In this document: positions 54,688-64,000 of the stretch, piece after piece
Layout of the letters: the number at the start of each line of letters is the position of its first letter
Numbering within the stretch: the stretch's first letter is position 1
Assembly: GCA_964019425.1 (NCBI GenBank)
Contig: OZ025807.1
Span: forward strand, 864,823-928,822
DNA length: 64,000 bases
From: Flectonema sp. DT1601
Taxonomy: Eukaryota; Euglenozoa; Diplonemea; Diplonemida; Diplonemidae
Reading direction: 5' to 3'
Position numbers and translations under genes: made by a program
The notes under the pieces: model-generated
Database searches by the model: none
What the model saw: only the letters and a program-made list of their open reading frames with translations
Told to the model about the DNA's origin: nothing

Positions 54688-55420
54688 GAAGTGTTTAAGC
54701 ATGGGGCGATACTATAAAACTTTTGTCCCCCGTATGCAAATTTCCTTGCGATTTATTTTTCTCTTTTTTTGTTTTTTATGTTCCTGAGTGCGCATGTCAA
54801 GATATGAATCACATAAGACAAGCGTCGGGTTAAGGTGATTACGAATCCCGACCCTCCGCAGATTGACACGCACGGCAGTTTTCTTTGTTTGCATTTATCA
54901 TTCACGAATCACATTGTGTTTTCTGAGTAATATCATTCGCTGAGTTGTGTAGTCAATTTCATTGAAATTACTTTCTACAGCCGAAGTGTTACTTCACAAG
55001 AGATTTTAATTCTGACAGTTCACTACTGCCCTTCTTGTTTGTGAATGATTACTTTTTCTTTGTCTTTTTTTTTTCCCTAATCTAAACTCATGGCGAACAG
55101 TGCACGAGTTAAAATGGCTCCGATTTAATTTAAAATGATGATTTTTTTCCTTTTTTTGAATCGCGTTTTGAACTTCATTGTTCCTCGCAGTCTGACTGAC
55201 TTCTTTGTTTTTTTTGTTTGTCTCTTTTTATCCCTTTCATACTCTGCGACATTTGATCTCTGGTTCAAACCAATTGCCGTTGGTTAGCGATGTGATTTTA
55301 TTTATTAATTCATTGCGGATTCCAATGTGAATAGCGCTTTCAAAACGGCTACGGATCGGATCTTCTATCGCGTGTGAGTTACGTACTCAAAAATATATAT
55401 CTACGTTGGATTACATATGT
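54688..55420. other. Array spacer type B (after copy 3), shortened
   Basis: It starts like the spacer after copy 2 and has the same GTCGGG...CCCGAC hairpin, but is missing the segment between two ATCATTCGC repeats, as expected for a deletion by recombination between them. No gene. Confidence 0.75.
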
Positions 55421-55595
55421 AACCAGTAACTAACTTGTAACAACATAATAATATTTCCTTTATCAGCAAGAATGCATTTGTTAATAAGTCCTTCCATTGG
55501 AATTGATGTTTTGCGGAGATAGTTTTAGATGAATTATCTGTGGAACTTTAAATACTTTCATCCTTCAGCATTATTACAACAACCCCAACAACAAC
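55421..55595 (+). promoter_or_regulatory. Conserved 175-nt upstream block (copy 4)
   Basis: Same block, with the acceptor AG at 55567-55568. Confidence 0.65.
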
Positions 55596-56378
55596 ATGTT
55601 AAAGACTACAATCTTCTGTTCCGCCATGGGTGCTGCAATTGCATTTGGACCACCAGGTGGTGGTGGGCCAGGTGGAGGTATTGGTGGACCAGGTAATGGT
55701 GGACCAGGTGGTATTGGTCTCCCAACCATCCCAACGACTCCTGCAGCATCAACTAGGCCACTGCCAATCTCTAGAAACGGAGCTCCACTCCCAACCTTGG
55801 AGCCTGTTGGTGCGATTGGCGATGAAAACGTCGCAGGTGGTATCGGATCATTTGGTTCACTTCCAGAGTTCTTGAGGGATTCCAGGGCTTTCCTTTCAAC
55901 TGCTCCATACGCGGTAGACCAGGGAATCAACTTCGAGTGTGAGACATCCACTACTGGTGAGGACTATCCATGTATTTACTACGTCGTCTTCCAGAACTGT
56001 GGTAGCTGTACTGAGAACAGCAACGGAGGACTTCCTGCTACGCTCAGCGTTCAGTCTGGATTCTCCCTTGAGCGTTCATGCAGCCCAAGATTCACACCAC
56101 CTGGTGTCACTGGAGAGAGCTACCCAACAGCATTCTTCAAGGGTGAGGTTGCAAGAGGAGAGAGTGTTGAGATCTTCATGGACAGACCTGCCACGGCCTT
56201 CGCCGTTTTCGACGGAACTGAAACGCAATGTTCAAACCTTCTCACCCAGAGATGCAATGCCAGAAGTGACTGCCTTGAGTCGATGGCTGGACCTTGTGTG
56301 AACGCTGACACTGTTTGTCCTCCTCGTCTTCACAGAGGACCATTCACTCCTGGAGGCAGCTGTCCATCTTGCTTCTAG
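55596..56378 (+). CDS. Array copy 4: secreted Gly/Pro-rich, Cys-rich protein (260 aa)
   Basis: Protein identical to copy 1. A silent change (GCCACGGCC for GCCACAGCC) is shared with copy 5. The frame is intact and the stop is TAG. It is followed by a type A spacer like copy 1, so copies 1-2 and 4-5 look like products of a block duplication. Confidence 0.88.
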   Translation: MLKTTIFCSAMGAAIAFGPPGGGGPGGGIGGPGNGGPGGIGLPTIPTTPAASTRPLPISRNGAPLPTLEPVGAIGDENVAGGIGSFGSLPEFLRDSRAFLSTAPYAVDQGINFECETSTTGEDYPCIYYVVFQNCGSCTENSNGGLPATLSVQSGFSLERSCSPRFTPPGVTGESYPTAFFKGEVARGESVEIFMDRPATAFAVFDGTETQCSNLLTQRCNARSDCLESMAGPCVNADTVCPPRLHRGPFTPGGSCPSCF

Positions 56379-57136
56379 GAATTGTTCTATAGGTGTTTCC
56401 TCTCACTTTTTATTTGGCTTTGTGTCTTCATCTATCAGTGCGCGAGCTGCCCTATTCATAAAAAGGAGTTAAGGTAGCTCCAATTTAATTTAAATTGATG
56501 AGCTATTTCCTATTTTACGATTCTGGCGGTTTTTGAATCCCCAGCAGCGTGCACGTGTTGCTTATTTTATTTTATTCAGATTATTTTCCCCGTAGAAACT
56601 AACTTCGAGACTGTAGGGTTACGAAGTCTTCTTTTGGGTTGCAAACATCGTCCAACGGCGTGGAACACATCTCCTTACTAATAAAACTTATACACCATGA
56701 GAACTGAGCTCTAGATCAATCGATCAAAGCGTTTTGTTTTCTTGAAATTCATTGTTCTCGCCGTCTGGCTGATTTCTTTGTTTTTTCTTTGTCTTTTTAT
56801 TCCTTCCTCACTGCGACATTTGATCTCTGATTTCAAAACCCACAATATATTATTGTATCTCCTGTATGAACATTACCGTTGGTAAGGAGTCATGGTCTGT
56901 CTGAAGGTATGTAAGCTAGAACCCAGCCAAGTAACCTTCAAATAGTTCACGGCTAGCTTCAGTGAGTAGCTTCAGACAGGTACACCCAAACAAGTAGCCG
57001 TAAGGTGATTAAGTATTTGAATCCGTCAGCACAATTCTTGTGGGAGATACTTTATTAATATCATTGAGGCGCGCTAAAATATAATATTCACTTTATGGTG
57101 TTTTCATAGCTGCGATTTCTTTTTTCCCTTTTAATG
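56379..57136. other. Array spacer type A (after copy 4)
   Basis: Near-copy of 50768-51534, including the structured block (56897-56979). No gene. Confidence 0.8.
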
Positions 57137-57311
57137 AACCAGTAACTAACTTGTAACAACATAATAATATTTCCTTTATCAGCAAGAATGCATTTGTTAA
57201 TAAGTCCTTCCATTGGAATTGATGTTTTGCGGAGATAGTTTTAGATGAATTATCTGTGGAACTTTAAATACTTTCATCCTTCAGCATTATTACAACAACC
57301 CCAACAACAAC
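57137..57311 (+). promoter_or_regulatory. Conserved 175-nt upstream block (copy 5)
   Basis: Same block, with the acceptor AG at 57283-57284. Confidence 0.65.
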
Positions 57312-58094
57312 ATGTTAAAGACTACAATCTTCTGTTCCGTCATGGGTGCTGCAATTGCATTTGGACCACCAGGTGGTGGTGGGCCAGGTGGAGGTATTGG
57401 TGGACCAGGTAATGGTGGACCAGGTGGTATTGGTCTCCCAACCATCCCAACGACTCCTGCAGCATCAACTAGGCCACTGCCAATCTCTAGAAACGGAGCT
57501 CCACTCCCAACCTTGGAGCCTGTTGGTGCGATTGGCGATGAAAACGTCGCAGGTGGTATCGGATCATTTGGTTCACTTCCAGAGTTCTTGAGGGATTCCA
57601 GGGCTTTCCTTTCAACTGCTCCATACGCGGTAGACCAGGGAATCAACTTCGAGTGTGAGACATCCACTACTGGTGAGGACTATCCATGTATTTACTACGT
57701 CGTCTTCCAGAACTGTGGTAGCTGTACTGAGAACAGCAACGGAGGACTTCCTGCTACGCTCAGCGTTCAGTCTGGATTCTCCCTTGAGCGTTCATGCAGC
57801 CCAAGATTCACACCACCTGGTGTCACTGGAGAGAGCTACCCAACAGCATTCTTCAAGGGTGAGGTTGCAAGAGGAGAGAGTGTTGAGATCTTCATGGACA
57901 GACCTGCCACGGCCTTCGCCGTTTTCGACGGAACTGAAACGCAATGTTCAAACCTTCTCACCCAGAGATGCAATGCCAGAAGTGACTGCCTTGAGTCGAT
58001 GGCTGGACCTTGTGTGAACGCTGACACTGTTTGTCCTCCTCGTCTTCACAGAGGACCATTCACTCCTGGAGGCAGCTGTCCATCTTGCTTCTAA
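57312..58094 (+). CDS. Array copy 5: secreted Gly/Pro-rich, Cys-rich protein (260 aa)
   Basis: Protein identical to copy 2, with the CSVMG signal-peptide variant, and carrying copy 4's silent GCCACG change. The frame is intact and the stop is TAA. Its 3' flank is a hybrid of the two spacer types. Confidence 0.88.
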   Translation: MLKTTIFCSVMGAAIAFGPPGGGGPGGGIGGPGNGGPGGIGLPTIPTTPAASTRPLPISRNGAPLPTLEPVGAIGDENVAGGIGSFGSLPEFLRDSRAFLSTAPYAVDQGINFECETSTTGEDYPCIYYVVFQNCGSCTENSNGGLPATLSVQSGFSLERSCSPRFTPPGVTGESYPTAFFKGEVARGESVEIFMDRPATAFAVFDGTETQCSNLLTQRCNARSDCLESMAGPCVNADTVCPPRLHRGPFTPGGSCPSCF

Positions 58095-59230
58095 GAAGTG
58101 TTTTATAGGTGTTTCCTCCCCCGTATGCAAATTTCCTTGCGATTTATTTTTCTCTTTTTTTGTTTTTTATGTTCCCTCTCTGAGTGCGCATGTCAAGATA
58201 TGAATCACATAAGACAAGCGTCGGGTTAAGGTGATTACGAATCCCGACCCTCCGCAGATTGACACGCACGGCAGTTTTTCTTTCTACTCTTTGTTTGCAT
58301 TTATCATTCACGAATCACATTGTGTTTTCTGAGTAATATCATTCGCGATCGTAAGATTACGAAGTATTCTTAGTGTGGACCATCGTCAGTTTCATTACAA
58401 TTACGTGCAAAGACAGAATTTCAAAACGGATACTGAAGTAGCTGTTTTGGTTCAAAAATGTGACAAACCAGGAGTAAGAACAAACTGAAACTTTGGTTTG
58501 ATTAACACTGGCTTGACAAGATGTTTTTTTTTTTTTTTTTCGACGATGATGTGATTTTTTAATTTTTGTTTTTCCAACCCCATCTCGAACCCACCACCCC
58601 TATCGCCGCCATCCATCCTTTCTTCCACACATGAGTGATACCTGTTTGTTATAAGAGAAATATTATTGTATGGGATGACGTAGTTTACGTTGGATATAAT
58701 TATTATGCTGCTAGTACTTGTAATGTGTTAGAGCTCTTTTTAAGTATCCAAACATTTAATGATTTTTTTGTCTGCCTACGTTGATATTTCAGTAGTGGAA
58801 CAAAACAGTTAATATCACGAGAGTGATTTAATACAAACATATAAATTATTTTTTTTCTTTTTTTTTTTTTTACAATTCCCTTTTTTTTTTTTTTTTTCCT
58901 TGAAGATTGCTTAATGGTTTAAATCTTGAAAATTACTTTTTTTAGATGGGTGGGTGGCAATACCCCTTTTTCTTGTTGCATGCGATTTTGATTCCTGTAT
59001 GGTATCTTTATTCATTGGTATTCTAAAGTTTAATATTAAACTATAACTCACTGTTCCAGGTATTCAGGACCGCCTTTGGTTAATGTGTTACACCTGCTTT
59101 GCATCATTCTGTAGTCTTACCAGAAATAGGTGATTGGATGCCTTGTTTTTCTTCTTCAAAACAGCAAAAATTCAAAATCGCTTCCCTAGTTGATTTCACT
59201 GTTGTGTGACATACAAGTAGAGTATAATTT
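58095..59230. other. Hybrid spacer (A then B) followed by unique sequence
   Basis: It begins with type A sequence (TATAGGTGTTTCCTC), switches at about 58117 to type B (CCCCGTATGCAAATTTCC), and from about 58420 becomes unique A/T-rich sequence with T runs. No gene. Confidence 0.75.
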
Positions 59231-59259
59231 TTATCAGCCAAAACTAGAAAACTACAAAA

Positions 59260-60042
59260 ATGTTAAAGACTACAATCTTCTGCTCCGCCATGGGTGCTGC
59301 AATTGCATTTGGACCACCAGGTGGTGGTGGGCCAGGTGGAGGTATTGGTGGACCAGGTAATGGTGGACCAGGTGGTATTGGTCTCCCAACCATCCCAACG
59401 ACTCCTGCAGCATCAACTAGGCCACTGCCAATCTCTAGAAACGGAGCTCCACTCCCAACCTTGGAGCCTGTTGGTGCGATTGGCGATGAAAACGTCGCAG
59501 GTGGTATCGGATCATTTGGTTCACTTCCAGAGTTCTTGAGGGATTCCAGGGCTTTCCTTTCAACTGCTCCATACGCGGTAGACCAGGGAATCAACTTCGA
59601 GTGTGAGACATCCACTACTGGTGAGGACTATCCATGTATTTACTACGTCGTCTTCCAGAACTGTGGCAGCTGTACTGAGAACAGCAACGGAGGACTTCCT
59701 GCTACGCTCAGCGTTCAGTCTGGATTCTCCCTTGAGCGTGCATGCAGCCCAAGATTCACACCACCTGGTGTCACTGGAGAGAGCTACCCAACAGCATTCT
59801 TCAAGGGTGAGGTTGCAAGAGGAGAGAGTGTTGAGATCTTCATGGACAGACCTGCCACAGCCTTCGCCGTTTTCGACGGAACTGAAACGCAATGTTCAAA
59901 CCTTCTCACCCAGAGATGCAATGCCAGAAGTGACTGCCTTGAGTCGATGGCTGGACCTTGTGTGAACGCTGACACTGTTTGTCCTCCTCGTCTTCACAGA
60001 GGACCATTCACTCCTGGAGGCAGCTGTCCATCTTGCTTCTAA
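59260..60042 (+). CDS. Array copy 6: secreted Gly/Pro-rich, Cys-rich protein (260 aa)
   Basis: Protein identical to copy 1 except LERACS as in copy 3. It has a few private silent changes, including TGCTCC for TGTTCC in the signal peptide and GGCAGC for GGTAGC. Its upstream region is unlike all other copies right up to the ATG (acceptor TTTTTATCAG, AG at 59236-59237, leader 22 nt), so it may be regulated differently. The frame is intact and the stop is TAA. It is the right end of the array. Confidence 0.88.
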   Translation: MLKTTIFCSAMGAAIAFGPPGGGGPGGGIGGPGNGGPGGIGLPTIPTTPAASTRPLPISRNGAPLPTLEPVGAIGDENVAGGIGSFGSLPEFLRDSRAFLSTAPYAVDQGINFECETSTTGEDYPCIYYVVFQNCGSCTENSNGGLPATLSVQSGFSLERACSPRFTPPGVTGESYPTAFFKGEVARGESVEIFMDRPATAFAVFDGTETQCSNLLTQRCNARSDCLESMAGPCVNADTVCPPRLHRGPFTPGGSCPSCF

Positions 60043-60984
60043 GAAGTGTTTAAGCATGGGGCAGCGGTAATATAAATCTTTTTCTCTTCACCGAACCTCT
60101 CCCCGTTCGAATCTCTTTTTACTTTTTCCCCTTTCTTCTTCTTTTTGACGGACTTTCAAGCTATCCATTGTGACATAAATAAGAGATGGTGTTTTATACT
60201 TAGATTGATCGAGTTTGCAGTTGAAAAAAGATAACAACCTGCTATCGGCTATAATAAGTACGTGAACAGCTCCTTACTCTGTTGAGTCTGCTTGGTGATT
60301 AAATGAAGGCTAAGCCGATAATTTCTCGCGACTGTAGGGTTGTAAAACGTTTTCTTTTTTCTCAGTTTTTTGATTGCGATGAGGAAAACTAACGTACGAA
60401 ATTTTGAGTCTTCTGGAAGTTTTGTTGTTTTTTTTTTTTACTTTTTCCAATTTTTTTCCGTACTCCCCCAACGTGCACTTACTTATCTACTGTAGAAAAA
60501 TTCTTGTGGGGGGGGGGGAAAGTAGACAAATCACTGTCTGAACCTGTTCTTTTGTCTTCCACTTAAGGATTATTGACTGAACCATCTTCGACAAATACAA
60601 GTTTCTCTCTAAGCCTACCTTTCTCACCCGACACTAATTTCGCTTTGATGGTGGTGTACTTTCAGAACATTAAAAACCAACCTTTAAATAATATTTCCCT
60701 ATCAGTTTTCTGGCGCTCTTTGATAGTTGTGTTCTCGATATATATAAAAAGGTATAGCGAAGAAAGTATTGCTTTTAAGTAAGTGCGCTTTCTTGTGCTG
60801 AACGAAAGTCAAGGAAGCTCAAGAAAATAAAGACGTGCATTAACCTGATTCAGAAGTTTGCAGCTCCTGCAAAATTATGAAGGAAAGGAGAAGAACAATA
60901 AAATAAAATAAAAAATAAATAAATTTAAAAAAAAAAAAAACAGTAAACAAAAGAAGAAGAAAAAAAAAAGAAAAATGAGAATTC

Positions 60985-61023
<39 letters not shown>

Positions 61024-61399
61024 TTGAAAATTACAAACATGCAAACATTATAATCCACTATTTAAGCCCCTTTTCCTTTTCTTTTTTTTTTTTTTTTTTA
61101 ATTTTCCACAAACTTATCTTATTAAGCTGATCTCCTCATTTGGTTTTTGTGTTCCATTTTATTTTTTCCCTCTTTTACTTTTATCACCCTTTCACCTGAC
61201 CCTTTCACTATTTTTCATTTCTTGTTTCTTTTTTTTTTTTTCGGTTAAACCATAAATACTATTTTGAAACTATTTTTATAACAGGAATGTACATAACAAT
61301 GACAACCAAGAAAGAGACATGTGTGCAGATGAGTTAAAAATGTTAGTTTTTATATATGCACACGTAAACCTCCTTAAATTTTTTTGATTCGTGTTGATA
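60043..61399. other. A/T-rich spacer with very long homopolymers
   Basis: After about 25 nt of type B flank the sequence is unique. It contains a G run (60511-60520) and T/A runs, the longest being about 37 T at 60986-61022. No credible gene. Confidence 0.75.
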
Positions 61400-61440
61400 T
61401 TTCTGTTCTTCTTCTTCCCTGCACGGAGTCTCTTCATCAG
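61400..61440 (+). promoter_or_regulatory. Strong pyrimidine tract and splice acceptor
   Basis: TTCTGTTCTTCTTCTTCCCT then CTCTTCATCAG, with AG at 61439-61440, 10 nt before ATG 61451. This is the clearest acceptor in the window. Confidence 0.6.
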
Positions 61441-61450
61441 ATAGCTAAGA

Positions 61451-62392
61451 ATGGCTTACAGTTACAGAGCATCTACAAGACGGAAATTAGAAGAAACAAA
61501 TAGAGAGATTCGAATGAAGAAAGTTCTTCAAGCAAAGAAGGATGGGAACGATATAATAATAGTAAGAGCTGAAGAGTCAGGAGAAAAACCATTATTTGGT
61601 ATTGGAGTGACATTCGAAGGAAAAGGAGGTGTTTTCATCAAATTAATGAAATCTGAATTACTTCACAAAATGCTTCAGAAAGTGATAATGTTCAGGAATG
61701 AGAGACTGGGACTCCCTGACCCCACAATTAAACAGTGTGCTATCCTAGACGGTGATTGTTGTTCATTATTGTTTAGGAATGTGAATGTACCCTTATTAGA
61801 ATATCACATAAAATTATTTCTACCTCCCATCGCAACCTCAACGATGCAAAACAACTCCAACATATATATACATCAATTAGAAGTAATCTGGGCAGAGGCA
61901 AAGAAAACACCACTGGCTCTAATTCCGGAACAGGTAGAAAAGCGTATTAAAGACAACAACGGAGAAATAGCAGTTAGTGAACATACCCAGGGAGGAAACA
62001 CTCCTCACTTTGTAGAGGAGTTTGACGATGATGATATTGGTTATGCTGATGAGGAGGAAGAGGAAGTATCAAATAATAAAACAAAAGAAATAAAACTGTC
62101 ATTTGCAAAGACATCTGAAGCATGTTGTCGTCTTAACCTGAGAGTCTATCCAGGGGGTGCTAGGCTTCGATGTGATCCCTCGTTTACAGCTTCTTTTGTA
62201 ACACTTTCTACCACACCTCCAACTCAAGCAACTATCCTTCCATCAGAGGTATTCTTTCGTATTGGTCCTTTTGATCAAGGCTATTCACAAGTCCTAACTA
62301 AGACTGGCGTCATCGGATGGCTTCAAACAATAGGAATCACAATTCTGTGTGAAGTTACTCGTAAGCAGACTAAAGCAAAAAGAAGAAGATAA
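61451..62392 (+). CDS. Unknown 313-residue protein with a central acidic linker
   Basis: The N-terminal region (residues 1-45) is basic and helical (RASTRRKLEETNREIRMKKV). Residues about 50-150 look like a compact alpha/beta fold (FGIGVTFEGKGGVFIKL). An acidic linker around residues 192-210 (EEFDDDDIGYADEEEEE) precedes a second beta-rich region, and the tail is basic (RKQTKAKRRR), as in a nuclear or nucleolar protein. No signal peptide or membrane span. I do not recognise the family. It is followed after only 68 nt by the cyclo-ligase gene, a tight spacing that fits a polycistronic unit. Confidence 0.8.
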   Translation: MAYSYRASTRRKLEETNREIRMKKVLQAKKDGNDIIIVRAEESGEKPLFGIGVTFEGKGGVFIKLMKSELLHKMLQKVIMFRNERLGLPDPTIKQCAILDGDCCSLLFRNVNVPLLEYHIKLFLPPIATSTMQNNSNIYIHQLEVIWAEAKKTPLALIPEQVEKRIKDNNGEIAVSEHTQGGNTPHFVEEFDDDDIGYADEEEEEVSNNKTKEIKLSFAKTSEACCRLNLRVYPGGARLRCDPSFTASFVTLSTTPPTQATILPSEVFFRIGPFDQGYSQVLTKTGVIGWLQTIGITILCEVTRKQTKAKRRR

Positions 62393-62460
62393 AGACATAT
62401 TCATATCAGTTAACTAGTACAATAAGAGATATCTTCTTTATAGTCAAACAGATCTCAAAA

Positions 62461-63183
62461 ATGGTAAGTAAACTACTGAATTGACGTTCGTATGTTTTAT
62501 AAACAACAGCAGTGTTTTCACAGAAACAAAGTAAACTAATGGATTTACGAGACCAAAAGAAGACTCTACGAAAGTCTGTCCAGCAGAGGTTGAAGAACAT
62601 GTCAGAAAGAGAAGTCCAACATCAGTCAAACAATGTATCAGATCGTCTCTTTGAGATGGAATCCTTGAAGAAAGCATCAGGTGTCAGCGTCTATTTATCA
62701 ATGGCTGGTGAAGTTGTGACATACGGAATAGTAAAGAGATTATTTAAAGCTGGAAAACGTGTTTATGTCCCCTGCATAACAGGTCCAAAACACACCGACA
62801 TGATGATGATTGAATTATCAACCCCACAAGTCATTGAAGATTGGCCGAAGAATAAATGGGGAATTCCTGAACCCCCACCCTCAAGCATTCCTAATACCCA
62901 CTCTGATGCAACACATAATCTTGTTATTGATACTGTGCTGTGTCCAGCTGTTGCTTTTAATAAAGACTGTAGTCGTCTTGGTCATGGTAAAGGGTATTAT
63001 GATTCTTTTTTGAATAGATCAAACTCACTTCGCAATGATGCTGATAAACCTCCGCTTTACACAATTGGTCTTGGGCTTACTCCGCAATTAGTTGAGGACA
63101 AGATACCAACAAACGATCTCGATGTTCAACTAAACGCCGTGGTACTACCCGACATTGTAATGATTAGAAATTCATCTGCATGA
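62461..63183 (+). CDS. MTHFS: 5-formyltetrahydrofolate cyclo-ligase (MTHFS)
   Basis: It converts 5-formyltetrahydrofolate to 5,10-methenyltetrahydrofolate using ATP, feeding one-carbon metabolism. The N-terminal block (LRDQKKTLRKSVQQRLKNMS) and the signature near the C-terminus (SRLGHGKGYYDSFL, nt about 62970-63015) are those of the family, and about 220 residues is the usual length. The main exon (62524-63183) has no ATG before Met at 62539. If a 60-nt intron at 62464-62523 is removed, translation starts at ATG 62461 and continues directly into KQSKLMDLRDQ (220 residues). Alternatively the mRNA is trans-spliced at 62523 and starts at 62539, giving a protein five residues shorter. No obvious targeting peptide, so it is probably cytosolic. 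An acceptor (CAAACAG, AG at 62450-62451) lies 9 nt before ATG 62461. Confidence 0.9.
62464..62523 (+). other. Candidate 60-nt intron directly after the start codon
   Basis: It begins GTAAGT immediately after ATG and ends TTTTCACAG. It is phase 0 and keeps the frame. A splice acceptor lies upstream of the ATG as well, so exon 1 would be very short. Confidence 0.55.
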
Positions 63184-63249
63184 GTTTTTTTTTTTTTTTT
63201 TGAATTATGTTGCCTGTTTAAAAAAAAAGTACTTGATTTTTTATTTATT

Positions 63250-63281
63250 TTCACCCCCTTTTGCTCTTCCCCTTCCGGAAG
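63250..63281 (+). promoter_or_regulatory. Probable splice acceptor before the last gene
   Basis: CACCCCCTTTTGCTCTTCCC then CTTCCGGAAG, with AG at 63280-63281, 25 nt before ATG 63307. Confidence 0.5.
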
Positions 63282-63306
63282 AATAATTAACATAAAAAAA
63301 TAAAAA

Positions 63307-64000
63307 ATGGAACAGCTGCGTATGCCGAGTGATGGTATTCCGTCTGATTTAATTCTTGATATATTTGTGGTATGTTTTATTTTCTTTAAACCTTTTTGTG
63401 ACGATTTCCTTTAGTAGGAAATAAAAATAAAAAGAACAAAAACAGCTCTTTGGATTAGCCGCATCAAGCTATCCAAAACTAAATGACCTTCAACGACAAA
63501 CGAGAAGTATTGGAAGTTGGCATGGAAGACAGACTTGGGTCACATATATAATTGGGTATCTCGCACCTGCAGCTTGGTGTTGGTCTTTATACACAAAAAC
63601 GTACAAGGAAAATATTGTATTTCTTATTGGATTTGTGATGCTTGGAATTCATGTTTTGATTCACGTGTTACCGAGACTACCTCCGACAGAGGTGTTAATC
63701 GATTTTCAATTTTGTCATTGTCTCTGGACAGCTGTAATGCAAGTCGTTTACTGTTTGTATTTCAAACACATTTCTGTTGGAGTTTTCTCAGTCGCATTAT
63801 TACCAATGGTTTCTCACGGATATTCACTTTGGAATCAAGAGCACACATACTTCAATGTGTCGAAAGTTAGAGCTTGTCATCATACTGCTATATTGTTTGC
63901 AGTGGTATCATTATTTTTACCTTTTATTAATATTTCTGAATGCTGTCCTGAACTGTTGTCACCACCAATTGTTTGGCAGAAATACCTTCCGGTACTTACC
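63307..64000 (+). CDS. Multi-pass membrane protein, two exons seen, 3'-truncated by window edge
   Basis: Exon 1 (63307-63369) gives MEQLRMPSDGIPSDLILDIF plus Val. The frame then meets a stop, but removing a 76-nt GT-AG intron (63370-63445) joins it to an open frame running to the window end (LFGLAASSYPKLNDLQRQ...), 206 residues so far. The second exon has four or five hydrophobic spans, for example YIIGYLAPAAWCWSLY, IVFLIGFVMLGIHVLIHV, CLWTAVMQVVYCLYF, VGVFSVALLPMV and AILFAVVSLFLPFI. Spans of this density suggest an integral membrane protein of the ER or another organelle. I do not recognise the family. The start fits the upstream acceptor. Confidence 0.7.
63370..63445 (+). other. Candidate 76-nt GT-AG cis-spliced intron
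   Basis: It begins GTATGT and ends AAAAACAG. It is phase 0, and skipping it removes an in-frame stop and restores the long frame. The 5' part is T-rich (TTTTATTTTCTTT) and the 3' part is A-rich (AAATAAAAATAAAAAG), so the ends could pair. There is no pyrimidine tract next to the acceptor. Confidence 0.65.

Overview
This is nuclear DNA of a single-celled eukaryote. Very long uninterrupted coding regions alternate with A/T-rich spacers full of homopolymer runs, and the proteins are eukaryotic: a HERC1-like HECT ubiquitin ligase, a DEIH-box helicase, and a flagellar-cytoskeleton-type protein. Every gene I accept is on the + strand over 64 kb. Nearly every start codon is preceded, 0-60 nt upstream, by a pyrimidine tract ending in AG, as expected for polycistronic transcription with spliced-leader trans-splicing. 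Together with the near-identical tandem gene array, the scarcity of introns and the BILBO1-like N-terminal domain, this points to Euglenozoa (kinetoplastid, diplonemid or relatives). That placement is an inference. A relative of the BILBO1-type domain also occurs, as I recall, in alveolates, so an alveolate is not excluded.

Layout. 1-7938: 3' part of a giant HERC1-like E3 ligase, open past the left edge. 8814-11184: a 763-residue unknown protein made only if a 79-nt GT-AG intron is removed. 11452-11874: a 140-residue unknown. 12951-16042: nine tandem units of about 350 bp. 16272-17375: BILBO1-NTD-like protein with three helical repeats. 17860-28242: a 3460-residue megasynthase (acyl-AMP ligase, catalase-like domain, FAD oxidase, carrier, condensation domain, FkbH-like glyceryl loader, carrier, thioester reductase). 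28243-46388: about 18 kb of A/T-rich, repeat-filled DNA, with miniature inverted-repeat elements and one truncated copy of the megasynthase's first domain at 39239. 46389-49439: DEIH-box helicase. 49985-60042: six near-identical genes for a secreted Gly/Pro- and Cys-rich protein, with one spacer carrying a 28S rRNA fragment. 61451 to the end: a compact cluster of an unknown acidic protein, 5-formyltetrahydrofolate cyclo-ligase and a multi-pass membrane protein cut by the right edge.

How they fit together. Most genes are unrelated housekeeping or cytoskeletal functions sharing a probable polycistronic unit. The best candidate for an undescribed system is the megasynthase. It has no ketosynthase and no ordinary adenylation domain. 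Its domain order suggests activation of a fatty acid, oxidative modification on the enzyme, joining to an FkbH-loaded C3 unit, and reductive release. A second theme is unexpected cis-splicing: three short introns and one possible 3.3-kb intron holding the satellite array. All three short ones keep or restore the reading frame.
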